Of a stretch of 64,000 bases of DNA, positions 1-9,473 are shown one piece after another. Position numbers and translations under genes: made by a program. The stretch lies in assembly GCA_027922465.2 (NCBI GenBank), contig BQMF02000437.1, positions 124,001 to 188,000 on the forward strand. Reading direction: 5' to 3'. This stretch comes from Turritopsis dohrnii (Eukaryota > Cnidaria > Hydrozoa > Anthoathecata > Oceaniidae). How positions within the stretch are numbered: the stretch's first letter is position 1; every line of letters begins with the position of its first letter. Under the pieces are notes generated by a model that did not search any database, was not told where the DNA came from, and saw only the letters and a program-made list of their open reading frames with translations.

Positions 1-484
1 AATTTACTACTTGGTTTCGTTGGCTTGCTTCAATTTAGAAAGAAGCAATACATTCCTTCTTGTTATGTCATTTCTTTAAAGCGTGATTGACACTATGAGC
101 TAGTGATGAGAAAACCAGAGTGTGCACAATAAGCTCCCTTTCATCATACTGTGAACGCGAAAGTACTTTCAAAGTACATTCCATAACAGTTTATCTTCCA
201 GCTTTTTAATATGGCTTTGGTGGAACATTGAAGTTTGCCTTTCAGACTTGAGTTTCGTGGTATTTTGTCCTCTGTATCGAACTTATGATTTCCAATTTGA
301 GAAGTTCCCCTCTATGTTCACCGGACAATGGCTGGCCAATTCATATGAGAGTTAATATGTTTTTCTTAATCTTAAGATATCTAAGTTCTCGTCTTGCTTT
401 TCATTCACAATCTTTGCCTCTGAATCAAAATCTGATTTCAGACAACATCTTTTGCGTATCTTAGTTGATCATTTTTGTTTTTAT

Positions 485-1023
485 AAGCTTGGTTTCCATC
501 AGGTGCTAAATTGCGTTAAACATGTGGGTTAAATCGGGATATGAGTCATTAGCGCTTCAATTTTGTCTCGAATTAGCGCCGATTAACCCGGAATTTAAGT
601 ATCAAAGAATTTTGATATTTTAACCCAAATTAGCGCGTTCCAACCTGCTTTATCAAACAATTCCGACATTGAGATTGGATATGACTATGTTCAAAATCAA
701 AATCTGATTCATTTGCTCATTATTATAAGGAAAATATTTTCTTTAATATGGTTGACTAAAAAATGTTTATCACTTCAAGAAGAAGAGATACTCACAGAAG
801 AAGTCAGTTTTATGCATGTTTGTATGACAAAAAAAAGACAAAACCTTCAAAAAACGTGAGGTAAATAGAAATACTTGAAGAAAAATAGCAGAATAATTAA
901 ACAAAGTTTACAAGAATTGTATGGTATAAACTTATAATCTTAAGTGGGAACGTCTTCCCGTTAATGCTAAAAAATTAACCCGAAAAAAATTACGTGATTT
1001 AGCTCCTAATGGAAAGCAAGCTT
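485..1023. mobile_element. Inverted-repeat MITE, copy in U1 (AAGCTTG/GGCGCTAAAT termini)
   Basis: The left end AAGCTTGGTTTCCATC and the right end, read in reverse as AAGCTTGCTTTCCATT, are matching inverted repeats of about 27 bases that continue into GCTAAAT. Inside are further inverted GCGC/TTAACCC words. There is no coding capacity. Copies are at 20246-20788 and 61043-61585. It lies in intron 2 and ends 29 bases before exon 3. Confidence 0.7.
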
Positions 1024-1052
1024 TAAATATATTGTATTGGTATCATTGTTAG

Positions 1053-1184
1053 GAAATGATGTTACATGGTCTAGTTGGGCCACCTCTCCGAAAAAACAAT
1101 GCGTTTATTTAAGAGGTGTTGGGGCGGATATGGACACCGCTTCTTGTGGTGAAATGAAATCGTTTGTATGCAGAAATGGCACAG
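1053..1184 (+). CDS. Gene A exon 3: C-terminal part of C-type lectin domain
   Basis: This 132-nt phase 1-1 exon follows a TTGTTAG acceptor and ends at GTCAGT. It encodes the last CTLD strands: a WSSWA stretch, the third-position Cys (QCVYL), then ASC and FVC, the conserved Cys of the family. The Ca2+ site-2 WND tripeptide usually found just before the ASC-type Cys is replaced by GADMDT. It differs from gene B exon 3 at a few residues (for example GADMD for GTDMD, SCGE for SCDE). The exon starts only 30 bases after the end of an inverted-repeat element. Confidence 0.85.
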
Positions 1185-2479
1185 GTCAGTACTATTTGTA
1201 ACGTGAAAGTATCAGTAGAATGATATGGTATGGTATGAGAAAAATGAATAAGTTATAAAATACAGAATGATATCTATTGTAAAGATTAAATGAATCACAG
1301 AAACTAGGAATTGAACAAGCTTTTTGACATGACATTGGTCGAAAACCAATTCTCATCAAGGCAGGTTTTTCATTCATCGATCACATCAACCAAATCGAAA
1401 GCAACTTCGTTCTATTTCCCGTCTGCATGATCAAGTCTTGAAAGCGCTCAATCGCCCAAATTGTAGCAATAAAAAATCCAAGTGTTTCTAAAATGGAGGA
1501 AGGAAGGAGTTTGGTCCACAAATTGGGAATCAAAACATTTGACATCTGAAAAATAAGATTTTTTTGTGGTCAAGCAGACAGAGATTTTTCCTTACGTACT
1601 TCTTATTTGTTCTGTTTTCTTTCATGACACTACCCCTGAGGCAAATAAGTTTGATTTCTTTAATTATGATTACGATCTCGGATAGGTGTCGTGAACTTTT
1701 GGAAATGGAAACATAGGATCTTCAAATTAAAATTACTACTGGCATTTATAAAACCCCCTGAAATTTGCTTAAGCACTATGTTTAGTGTTTTCTAAAACTC
1801 TGGAACCAAGAGTTACAACTGCGTCTATTTTAATGAATGTTTATGAACTGACAATAAATTTTTTAGAGTTTTTGAGAAAAATGAAAAGTAAACGAAGGAT
1901 ATATAGAAAAAAAAAACGTTTGGAAAAACTCAAAAAAACTTATTATCTTCTTAACAACAAATTAAGAGGTTCAACAATACGGTATATTTGCAAAAGCAAA
2001 GGCAGCTAAATATCAATTTTACTACGTGAAGGGATAAAGTGGAAGTATTTTATGGATGATGGGTGGTCATTTGTACACCCAATCCAATATTGCATACACA
2101 TGGAGTATCAAAGAATTATTTCGGACGGAAATGAAAGGTTTTCAGCTGATATTAAATCACTTCCTACTCTTTTGAAGTTTGAAACCATATTATGTTTGGT
2201 TTTATTGTCTTGCACTTTTCATATTGCTTGAAGTGAATAAATATGAATAGATGGGAGTTAACTATATGAATAAATAACATGTAAGCGCATTAGTATCCCG
2301 CGTAAAAGTTTTTACTGGTTTGAATTTCGGAAACGATGTTTGAAAATCCTGTGTCGAAAATAGGTGACGAAAAATAAAATCGCGAAATTATGCACGGAAC
2401 GTATAAAAGGTTGTAGATCTCGAAAAAATGATAAAAAAATATATCATCGATAAAAGGTTATTATATAGTTAAAACGAAA

Positions 2480-2760
2480 AGTGTAAATTATACTGCTGGG
2501 CTAACCAAGTGATGGCATACAAATTCATTTAAATAGCTAGAGAAAATATAAGTATAAGTGATGCAGTAGACAAACATTCTTGATGTTGGAGCTGAGAAGG
2601 ACATTGAGAAGGACATTGAGACATTGAGCAATACAACCAACCCACACGTGTACAAACGAACACTCAGACATTTATAAAAGAAAACAAAAATAAAAATAAA
2701 AATATAACAAAAGCTTATCTCTTTCACTCTGTTCACAAAATATTGAGAACTTCTTAACGA
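2480..2760. repeat. Dispersed repeat, intron 3 (also 22870-23140; diverged copy 26790-27070)
   Basis: The shared ordered words are AATAGCTAGAGAAA, GTTGGAGCTGAG, CCCACAC, CAGACATTT and a closing ACAAAA-ATTGAGAACTT. The U1 and U2 copies are paralogous by the unit duplication; the copy at 26790 is an older, diverged relative. The family is unknown and no open frame is conserved. Confidence 0.55.
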
Positions 2761-3447
2761 TCTTTTCCATCTTTAATTTCTTTTAAATCCTAGAAACTTT
2801 GAAATCTAAGCTGGCATTTTGAATACGTGCACTGTATGTTCACTTCATGTATTGATTTCATGTAAACTTATGCACGAAGTATACAGTTTTTGGGGACACG
2901 ACCATCGATTGGTTTTTCAAACACCTCGCAAACGCGATTTAAATTACATCATGCTTACTGTTTCAAAGCGCTAAATACATATGTTTTTCATCAATTTTAA
3001 AAAATTTGTGAATAGACCGCCAAAATTGATGTTTTAAATAAAGATAACGTAATTAAACTTCGTCAGTAATATGGTGTTAATTGACTTTTATAAAATTGAT
3101 AGTGCAAATTGTTGATAAAAATTGCATTTTCTTACTTCCCTGATGTTTTCTTCCAAAACTTTAAAAATATTCAAAAAGTTTCTTAAGTTGTTTTCCTATA
3201 AAAATTGACTTTATTACAACAAAAAATAAAAGTTATTCCCATTCAAAGTTTGATTTTTTTAAGAGACAAACTGTAGTGAAAATTGCACGGACTCATAAAA
3301 CGTTAAAAAAAAGTTTGTTTGTTTGTTTGTGTGTCAACAGTTATTGCACAATTGCGTTATTAGTTTTTTGTTGTGCATTTCTAATTGATGATTATAAAAA
3401 TACTGAATGTATCCAGGTAAAAACATCCATAAGTTTTGAAATTATAT

Positions 3448-4055
3448 GTTACACCAGTAAATGTCGCAATCAACAGTAAATGTCGCAAAGTCGCCAGTAA
3501 ATGTCGTAAATCAACGTTAAATGTCGCAAACCCTACAGTAAATGTCGCAACAGCAGATGTCGCACCAAAATCGATGATCAACAGTAAATGTCGCAAGATA
3601 GAAAACACTTGACCACATCAACTTATCAATGATAAATGTCGCCATACGTTACAACAACTGTTCCAAAATTCAAAAGAAATGTCTGAATTTTCCTCAACAA
3701 ATATTACTAGTCAGATAACTAAGGGAAAGAATGAACATAGGAAAGGGATTATAGAAAAGTTTTTCCTCATACAAAAATAGTACAAAAAATTCAACTTCAC
3801 TGTAGTTTCAAAATAGCTGTAATAAATACCACTTTCTGACGATTTATTCAAGCTTCGCGTGTAACGTTTTACTTGTACTTAAGTTAATGCTCTCTAACAG
3901 AAATAATAATAGAGAGAAATTTTAAAGCGATAAAAAATGCCACATTTATTGTTGATTATTATAAGTTTCTGTGCGACATTAACTGTTGATTTTAACGTTA
4001 AAGAACGAACATGATTTTTCTTTGGTTTGCGACATTATCTGTTGAATTTTCCATT
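3448..4055. mobile_element. Element with subterminal AAATGTCGCA repeats, short version
   Basis: On the left are about eight direct copies of a CAACAGTAAATGTCGCA-like word (3462-3650). On the right are two or three inverted copies (TGCGACATTAACTGTTG near 3971, and another near 4027). Clustered subterminal repeats in opposite orientation at two ends are typical of non-autonomous DNA transposons. The U2 copy at 25524-27697 carries about 1.57 kb of extra interior sequence. Confidence 0.6.
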
Positions 4056-4520
4056 TGGTTGTAATATTACTTAATAATAGTGTTAAGATCAAAACAATCG
4101 TGAAAGTCATCAATCCATGCATTTTCTTTCATTAAATGATTTCAATTCACTTCTACCAAGTATTTTATTCTCCATGTGAACATAACTCATAGTTTGGTAA
4201 TTGTGATACCCATTCTCTCATAAACATTTCCAACAAGAAATGATTAGATAAAGTTACTCATAAACCATGAAAATTAGCCAAAAGCAATTTCCTCTTGGGC
4301 TGAACCGAAAAATGTTCATAAGAATATAAAGAAGAATCAACGAAAATATGATTTTGCAAAACATAACAGAGTTATTTGGTTGTATAACATTTCATAATAT
4401 CAAATAAAATTTATAAAGACATGACTGAAATTTCTTGAGATATTTTCTTTTATTTCATTTTCTTTAAGTTGTTTACTCGTTACAGACATTTGCATAATAA
4501 CATTCTTCATATTCTTTCAG

Positions 4521-4598
4521 TTATGCATCAGGTTTCGTCTTCCTCATCTGTGAAAAGTTCATCAGTTGTACATGGCATGATGGCAGCCTCAAGCATAG
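4521..4598 (+). CDS. Gene A Ser-rich linker exon (copy 1 of 3)
   Basis: This 78-nt phase 1-1 exon lies between TTTCAG and GTGACA. It encodes 26 residues rich in Ser, with a SSSSSVKSSSVVHGMM core. It is nearly identical to the exons at 5005 and 5525. It is probably an O-glycosylated stalk between the CTLD and the PAN domain; that role is inferred from composition. Confidence 0.72.
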
Positions 4599-5004
4599 GT
4601 GACATTTCATTAAACCGTTCCCGTACCAATATTGTTTTGATAATAATTTGAGCGCTATCTATGAATAGCTGACGAGTCTTGAAAGATCCATAGAAAGCAG
4701 TAAAAATTAAACTTTTAGACTATTTTGAAGCTCATCTTATGGTGAATATACTGGCAAAAAACTTTTCAACCGATCTCGCAATCTTTCGAAATGGGAGTTC
4801 AAGATAAAGAATTTATCCATTGAAAATATTCCTAAGAAAAAAAACAATTTAGATTTTTGTTCTCCTAAGACTTGCACAACATAATTCTTTTTCTCTAAAA
4901 CAGTGTAGCTACCTCCATTAACAGCAAACTTTATGAAAATATAAGAGTTTTTCTTTACTTTTGCTAGACATGTGCATAATATTACATTCTTAATTTTCTT
5001 TCAG

Positions 5005-5082
5005 TTTTGCTTCAGTCCTCACCTTTCTCATCTGTGAAAAGTTCATCAGTTGTACATGGCATGATGGCAGCCTCAAGCATAG
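5005..5082 (+). CDS. Gene A Ser-rich linker exon (copy 2 of 3)
   Basis: This 78-nt phase 1-1 exon differs at its 5' part (LLQSSPFSS) but shares the SVKSSSVVHGMM core with its neighbours. It and its flanking introns are a tandem duplicate of the exon at 4521 (spacing 484 bases). Gene B has only one exon in the place of these two. Confidence 0.72.
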
Positions 5083-5524
5083 GTGACATTTTATTAAACT
5101 GTTTCCATAACAATGTTATTTTGATGATGAATTTGAGGGGTATCTATGAATAACTATGACGAGTCTTGAAAGACCCAAAGAAACGAGTGAAAATTAAACT
5201 TTTAGACTATTTTGAAGCTCATCTTATGGTGAATATGCTGGCAAAGATCTTTTCAACTGCCAACGTAATCTTTGGAAATAAGGGTTCAAGATAAAGGAAT
5301 TATCCATTGAAAATGTTCCTAAGAAAAAAACAATTCAGATTTTTGTTCTGCTTAGACTTGCACATCATAATTCTTTTTCTCTAAAACAATTTAGCTACCT
5401 TCATTAAAAACAAAATTAAGCAGTTAATATTATTATGTTGGACATAAATTATTAACATAAAAATTAATTAACATTTATCCATGCTAGACATGTGAATAAT
5501 ATTACATTCTTCATTTTCTTTCAG

Positions 5525-5602
5525 TTATGCAGGAAGTTTCGTCTTCCTCGTCTGTGAAAAGTTCATCAGTTGTACATGGCATGATGGCAGCTTCAAGCAT
5601 AG
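5525..5602 (+). CDS. Gene A Ser-rich linker exon (copy 3 of 3)
   Basis: This 78-nt phase 1-1 exon lies between TTTCAG and GTAACG and encodes 26 residues with the same Ser-rich core. Its counterpart in gene B is at 28692. Confidence 0.72.
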
Positions 5603-6199
5603 GTAACGCATTATTAAACTGGTCCAGTAGCAATAGAGTTTTCATGACAATTTGATTATGACTAAAATAGATAGTAAGTATTGTCTGTCAAAATAAGGCT
5701 CATCATGCCCTAAAGAGATATTAATTAACATAAAAGTCCTTGCCACCTTTCATTTTGCTAGTTTCAAAGTTTTGTTTTTTCAGAATATGAACTTCAGAAT
5801 ATCTTAACAAACATTTACCGAAGATTTTTACCTCTTCACTGTATGAAACCCAAACATTTTGATTCCTGGAAAGGAAATAAGGAAGTAGATATAGTATACA
5901 CCTGCTACATATATATTATGAATCTGCTGAGCGTGGTAATTACTAAAATTTGTAACAAAATTATTTTCTTTTTTCACCTGTCAGAAAGTGGGATGAGTGG
6001 TGGGGTTGGTTTAGTTTTGGTGTCAAAAATGCTAATTACTTACTTCCATTCCAATGGAACCATTTGCAAAACCGTGGAGTTATGACATGTAGATGTCCTG
6101 TTGATGATAAACATTCAATATCAAATTTTATTTACATAAATTATTCAGTAACATTAAATTTGAAGCGTACTTTAGAATTTATTATTCATTCTTCTTCAG

Positions 6200-6265
6200 T
6201 TTTACATCAGCCTTCACCTTTCTCATCAGCTATACAACAAGGGATGATGGCAACTACAAAGACAG
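6200..6265 (+). CDS. Gene A linker exon (22 codons)
   Basis: This 66-nt phase 1-1 exon lies between CTTCAG and GTAACT. It encodes an HQPSPFSS start and ends MMATTKTG, so it is related to the 78-nt exons but shorter. The reading frame also stays open upstream through the preceding intron as far as 5985. Gene B counterpart: 29367. Confidence 0.7.
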
Positions 6266-6378
6266 GTAACTAGGAACAAGTGTTATAGCAACAATGCTTC
6301 CATGTGTTATTATGGCTGAACAGAGGTTATATCATATACGTATGATCTGTTGACACTTTCATTTCGTTGTATGATCTG

Positions 6379-6917
6379 TGGGCCACCTTGAGGCCACCTT
6401 GAGGTAAAGGACTTCTACGAAGCTTCTTCATTCGAACTGTTGCATCAAAGCAAGCAAGCATACTCAAGCCTCTACATGCCCGCTGGGTGACACAATACTA
6501 CGACCACATTAGCACAAACGAAGATGTTGTGAAAAACGGATGGAAATGATCGGGAATTACCGATGCTCTTGAAACAAAAAGTTCCAAAGAGGATCCACTT
6601 GAAAACTGAGATACGAGTTCATCAATGAGTTTTTGATATTTTATACTTGTAAGACAATACCTGTTGTCCCTTTGTAAGACAACTTTTAATCAAATTATTG
6701 AATAATATTGTTCTACGAAGATAAATGAATTTACATCAAAAGGCTTCTAACCATGTTGAGGGAAAAAATTGTTGGGGAACTGGGTAAACTCGTAATTTTT
6801 GGGTGCGCGAATTTAAAACTGAGCGAATATCTCCACTTTGGAGTGCGCGAATTAAAATCCCGCGAATTAAAACTGGGCGAAAAATAGTACAACTCTAATT
6901 CAAATAAAAGTAAGGTA
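6379..6917 (+). mobile_element. Left-truncated pogo/Tigger-like element, U1 copy
   Basis: This corresponds to the right part of the 919-bp U2 element at 29564-30482. Its left end is lost at a breakpoint marked by a duplicated GGCCACCTTGAGG word. The region 6780-6890 contains GTGCGCGAATT and ACTGAGCGAA words, which also occur in the U2 copy. It lies in the intron between linker exons 6200 and 7064. Confidence 0.6.
6442..6549 (+). pseudogene. C-terminal fragment of a pogo/Tigger-like DDE transposase (truncated)
   Basis: The frame reads LKPLHARWVTQYYDH and VVKNGW, resembling the C-terminal tail of DDE_1 (pogo/Tigger) transposases. A TGA at 6547 replaces the Arg codon present in the U2 copy. It is non-functional. 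Confidence 0.5.
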
Positions 6918-7063
6918 TGTAAGAAAATGTTTAATTTAGGTTTGACATCGTGTCACACGATAAAAACTGAAGTAACGCAATAACAACAGGAGGCAACATT
7001 TATTGTTTCACTGTTTTTCGATTCTTTATACGTCATCTGTTTTCTGTGTCCACTTTGTTTTAG

Positions 7064-7138
7064 CCCCGCTTGTTCGAAGTTCTATTTCCTCTTCGATTTT
7101 GCCACTGGAAATGAAATCCACACATACAGACGGAGCAG
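7064..7138 (+). CDS. Gene A linker exon (25 codons)
   Basis: This 75-nt phase 1-1 exon lies between TTTTAG and GTAATA and encodes a Ser/Thr-rich segment (PLVRSSISSSILPLE, then HTDGAG). It is the last linker before the PAN exon. Gene B counterpart: 30629. Confidence 0.68.
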
Positions 7139-7259
7139 GTAATAGTCTCAGATATGGAAAGATGTCAAAGCACACAAATGAGTATAATGCAGATAGTGAT
7201 ACTTTACGAACGAAGCTGATACTCCATTAACAATTTTCATACTAAATCTATAAGACCAC

Positions 7260-7720
7260 CATTGTGTTATTGAAAAGATTATTTTCGCGGTGACATATTG
7301 AGGTGACAATTGAATAGAGCAGATTTTTAGACTTAGCTTGGTATATTCCTTGTCTTGAAATGAAGATTGGTTTACACGCATAAAGTTTTATTACTTTATT
7401 GTCAGAAATTTTCACAGAAAGTAAAATTCACATATTGAAGAATTATTAAATTTTTAAATTTTCACGGGATTAATTTTTAAGGTTGAAATGTTAAAGTGGA
7501 TTTCGCAGAACTTACTTTCGCGGATGAACAAAAATTATTGTTATAAATTAAAAATAGCAATTGTTTCGAAGATTCATCATGCTCTTTCAGTTCATTTTTA
7601 ATTCATTCATAAAGGTAATGTTTGATCATTAAAGAAAATTTTACATTTCGCGGTTCATTAGCTATTTAAAAAAAAAATTTGCGGAAAAATTTTTGCACTT
7701 TGAAAAATATAGAACGTAGT
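7260..7720. repeat. TTCGCGG-rich dispersed repeat
   Basis: Several TTTCGCGG and TTCGCAG words and their relatives are spread over about 450 bases of intron (for example at 7285, 7501, 7518, 7647). The U2 copy has lost one part. No open frame. Family unknown; probably an old inverted-repeat element. Confidence 0.4.
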
Positions 7721-8470
7721 TGTGGGAAATGGTGATGAGGTGACGACATGATAAGAAACTTCAATCCTGTCTTAGTTAAAATTTAAGTAAGTAAGTAACG
7801 GGAGTTTTTAGTCCTTGGGCTTCCATCCGTAATGGTTGGTTCTTCCGCCCGCCGACTTGCCGATTTACCGCCAGAGATACGTATAGCATTGCTCAAAGGT
7901 ACTAACCACTACACCATCGCTGCACAGTTTTCAAAAATTTCAAAAATTGAAATATCTGTGAAATATTACTTCCAGTCGAGGTCACTGAAATTCCAATACA
8001 GCATCCGTACTTTGGGTTTTCAAATATGTCAAAGTTACGACCTGGGTTTTTGCCTTGTTGTCCACTTATCAAATGGAGATCATCTGTTTCTATATTTATA
8101 GTGGCAGGAACGCCTTTGTCAAGCCAGATTAATCCTTCTACATCAACCCTTATCAAAAGTACTGTCAAATTACCTGGTAAACGGGCGCTATCGGAAAGAG
8201 GTAACACAATGTTGAATGCCTGATTGACTGAAGGATGGATAACATTTTTTTCACGTGGCCTTTTCTGGTATCAAACAGGAAAATTGCCTTCAGATGATTT
8301 CCCCCAAGTGAATTCCCGCCCAGAGCAATGCCACTAACCCACACCCTCCCCCAATCTAGGGTTTGGGTAAGGGTTAGGTTTACGGGCTACCTACATGGGG
8401 TACAATTTTCCGAGGGGCAATTATTTAATGCGGGACATTTAATGGCTGATGGGATGGCTATCGTCTCGAA

Positions 8471-8492
8471 GGGGGTGGGGGTGGGGGTGGGG
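8471..8492 (+). other. Potential G-quadruplex, intron before the PAN exon (U1)
   Basis: Four runs of four or five G separated by single T lie on the coding strand, 129 bases upstream of the PAN exon. Equivalent runs occur at 31662-31682 (U2) and 39370-39391 (U3). One lower-quality G run replaces a clean one in U3. Confidence 0.6.
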
Positions 8493-8620
8493 TAGAGATT
8501 TTTCAGGGGGGATTTTCCTAGAACTTTTTTTCTTGGGTAGTTGCTCTTGCAATGCAATCCTAAAATATAAAAGCAAGACATCTTTGCACCATATTCAGTA
8601 TTTTTTTATTTATTTTTCAG

Positions 8621-8880
8621 CAAAACTTAATGGACGCTTGTACATTTCATCGAATGAACGCACCAACAAGAAATTAAAAGCACCGATAATTCGTAAAGAA
8701 AAACGAGCAATCAATCACATGATCTGTATGAACATGTATTGTGATAAAGATAAAGATTGTGAGAGTATCAACTATCACGCAGAAACTAAAGAATGTGAGC
8801 TTCTATCGAGGAAATCTACTGCTGGTAAAGACACTCTTGAATCAGCGACAGGTTGGACATACTTTGAAGCAATGAATTAA
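8621..8880 (+). CDS. Gene A terminal exon: PAN/Apple domain, stop TAA
   Basis: This 260-nt exon follows a strong TTATTTTTCAG acceptor, enters in phase 1 and ends at TAA 8878-8880, giving 85 residues. It shows the PAN/Apple pattern: CMNMYC, five residues, C, then eleven residues to another C (KECELL), and a closing GWTYFE strand. PAN domains bind proteins or carbohydrates and are common in secreted invertebrate proteins. Nothing follows the domain, so there is no anchor. Copies: 31811 (with premature stop) and 39520. Confidence 0.85.
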
Positions 8881-9329
8881 CATGTTTGTTCAGTTGCACT
8901 TATCACTAGAATAACGTAGAGGACAATTCACAGATAAGCGGCTGTTAACTGTATCTGGCTTTGTTCCACAACATTCCCATAGATGAACCTGAGAAAGTAA
9001 AGTCCACATTATTATAATTTATATGTGACGTTGTTAATGAAAATCCAATCCATAACAGTTAATAGAAGAGTATTTCGTGCTACTTTTTAAAATAACCTTT
9101 CGTATGCTCTTAGTAAGCGAGGTATTTATGGCGTCTATATGTATTTGATCTTGCCAAATAACTTCTCAGTTTTTTGTTCCATCCAAGTGAAATAGATTTT
9201 CGTATTGTTGTGTTGGTTTCTTTATTGTTGGTGTTTCGTTTTTTTTGTTTTTTTATATAAACAAATTGACTAGGTTTTTTAAGCACAGCATAAATGTCAT
9301 GCTAAAGTCTATTTCTTTATTTATATTTG

Positions 9330-9473
9330 CAGGGACCACGGAGCAAAATTTTCATTTGAGGGGAGGGGTGAGCTCACTACTTGGGGCCAAGAAAATTTTC
9401 CGAATTTTATTGGATAAGAATGGCTAAAACTGTAATAAACCCTAAACTGACAAACCCTGCTCTGTGGTCCCTG
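9330..9473. mobile_element. Small hAT-type MITE, U1 copy
   Basis: The left end CAGGGACCACGGAGC (9330-9344) is inverted as GCTCTGTGGTCCCTG (9459-9473). CAGGG termini are typical of hAT. The left end shares TTTTCAT and GGGGCCAAGAAAATT with the left end of the hAT remnant at 37682, so it may be its non-autonomous derivative. No 8-bp target duplication is evident. Copies: 32520-32663 and 40229-40372. Confidence 0.65.

Larger units (their letters stand above)
1185..4520. other. Intron 3 of gene A
   Basis: This 3.3-kb intron holds the AAATGTCGCA inverted-repeat element (3448-4055) and a 280-base repeat at 2480-2760. A diverged relative of that repeat lies at 26790-27070. The small open frames on either strand look non-coding: they are AT-driven and lack domains. 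In U2 the same intron is 6.6 kb because of insertions. Confidence 0.6.
1053..8880 (+). other. Gene A: 3' part of a CTLD-linker-PAN lectin gene (span)
   Basis: Seven exons are visible: 1053-1184 (end of the CTLD), 4521-4598, 5005-5082, 5525-5602, 6200-6265, 7064-7138 (Ser/Thr-rich linkers) and 8621-8880 (PAN/Apple and stop TAA). Every internal junction is phase 1 with AG/GT borders, so all the exons join in frame. CTLD exons 1 and 2 should lie upstream of the window. The product is inferred to be a secreted or surface lectin-like protein. No transmembrane segment follows the PAN domain, which favours secretion. A polyadenylation signal may be AATAAA at 9639, but that is a guess. Confidence 0.8.

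Noticed and set aside
2488..2736. 82-codon minus-strand frame rich in Phe, Ile and Ser, also at 22874.
   Set aside because: It is the antisense of an A-rich repeat with no domain; deleted in U4 without other effect.
3462..3660. A CRISPR-like array of AAATGTCGCA words.
   Set aside because: Repeats are about 17 bases, spacing is irregular, inverted copies follow, and the genome is animal. It is a transposon-type repeat cluster.
8449..8880. A single long 143-codon frame starting MGWLSSRRGWGWGW before the PAN domain.
   Set aside because: Its first third is translation of the intronic G-rich tract, and a strong splice acceptor at 8620 marks the real exon start in phase with the linkers.
9283..9330. 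MLKSISLFIFAG as a signal peptide start.
   Set aside because: The frame runs into the hAT-type MITE terminus with no donor site; the hydrophobic run is short and AT-driven.
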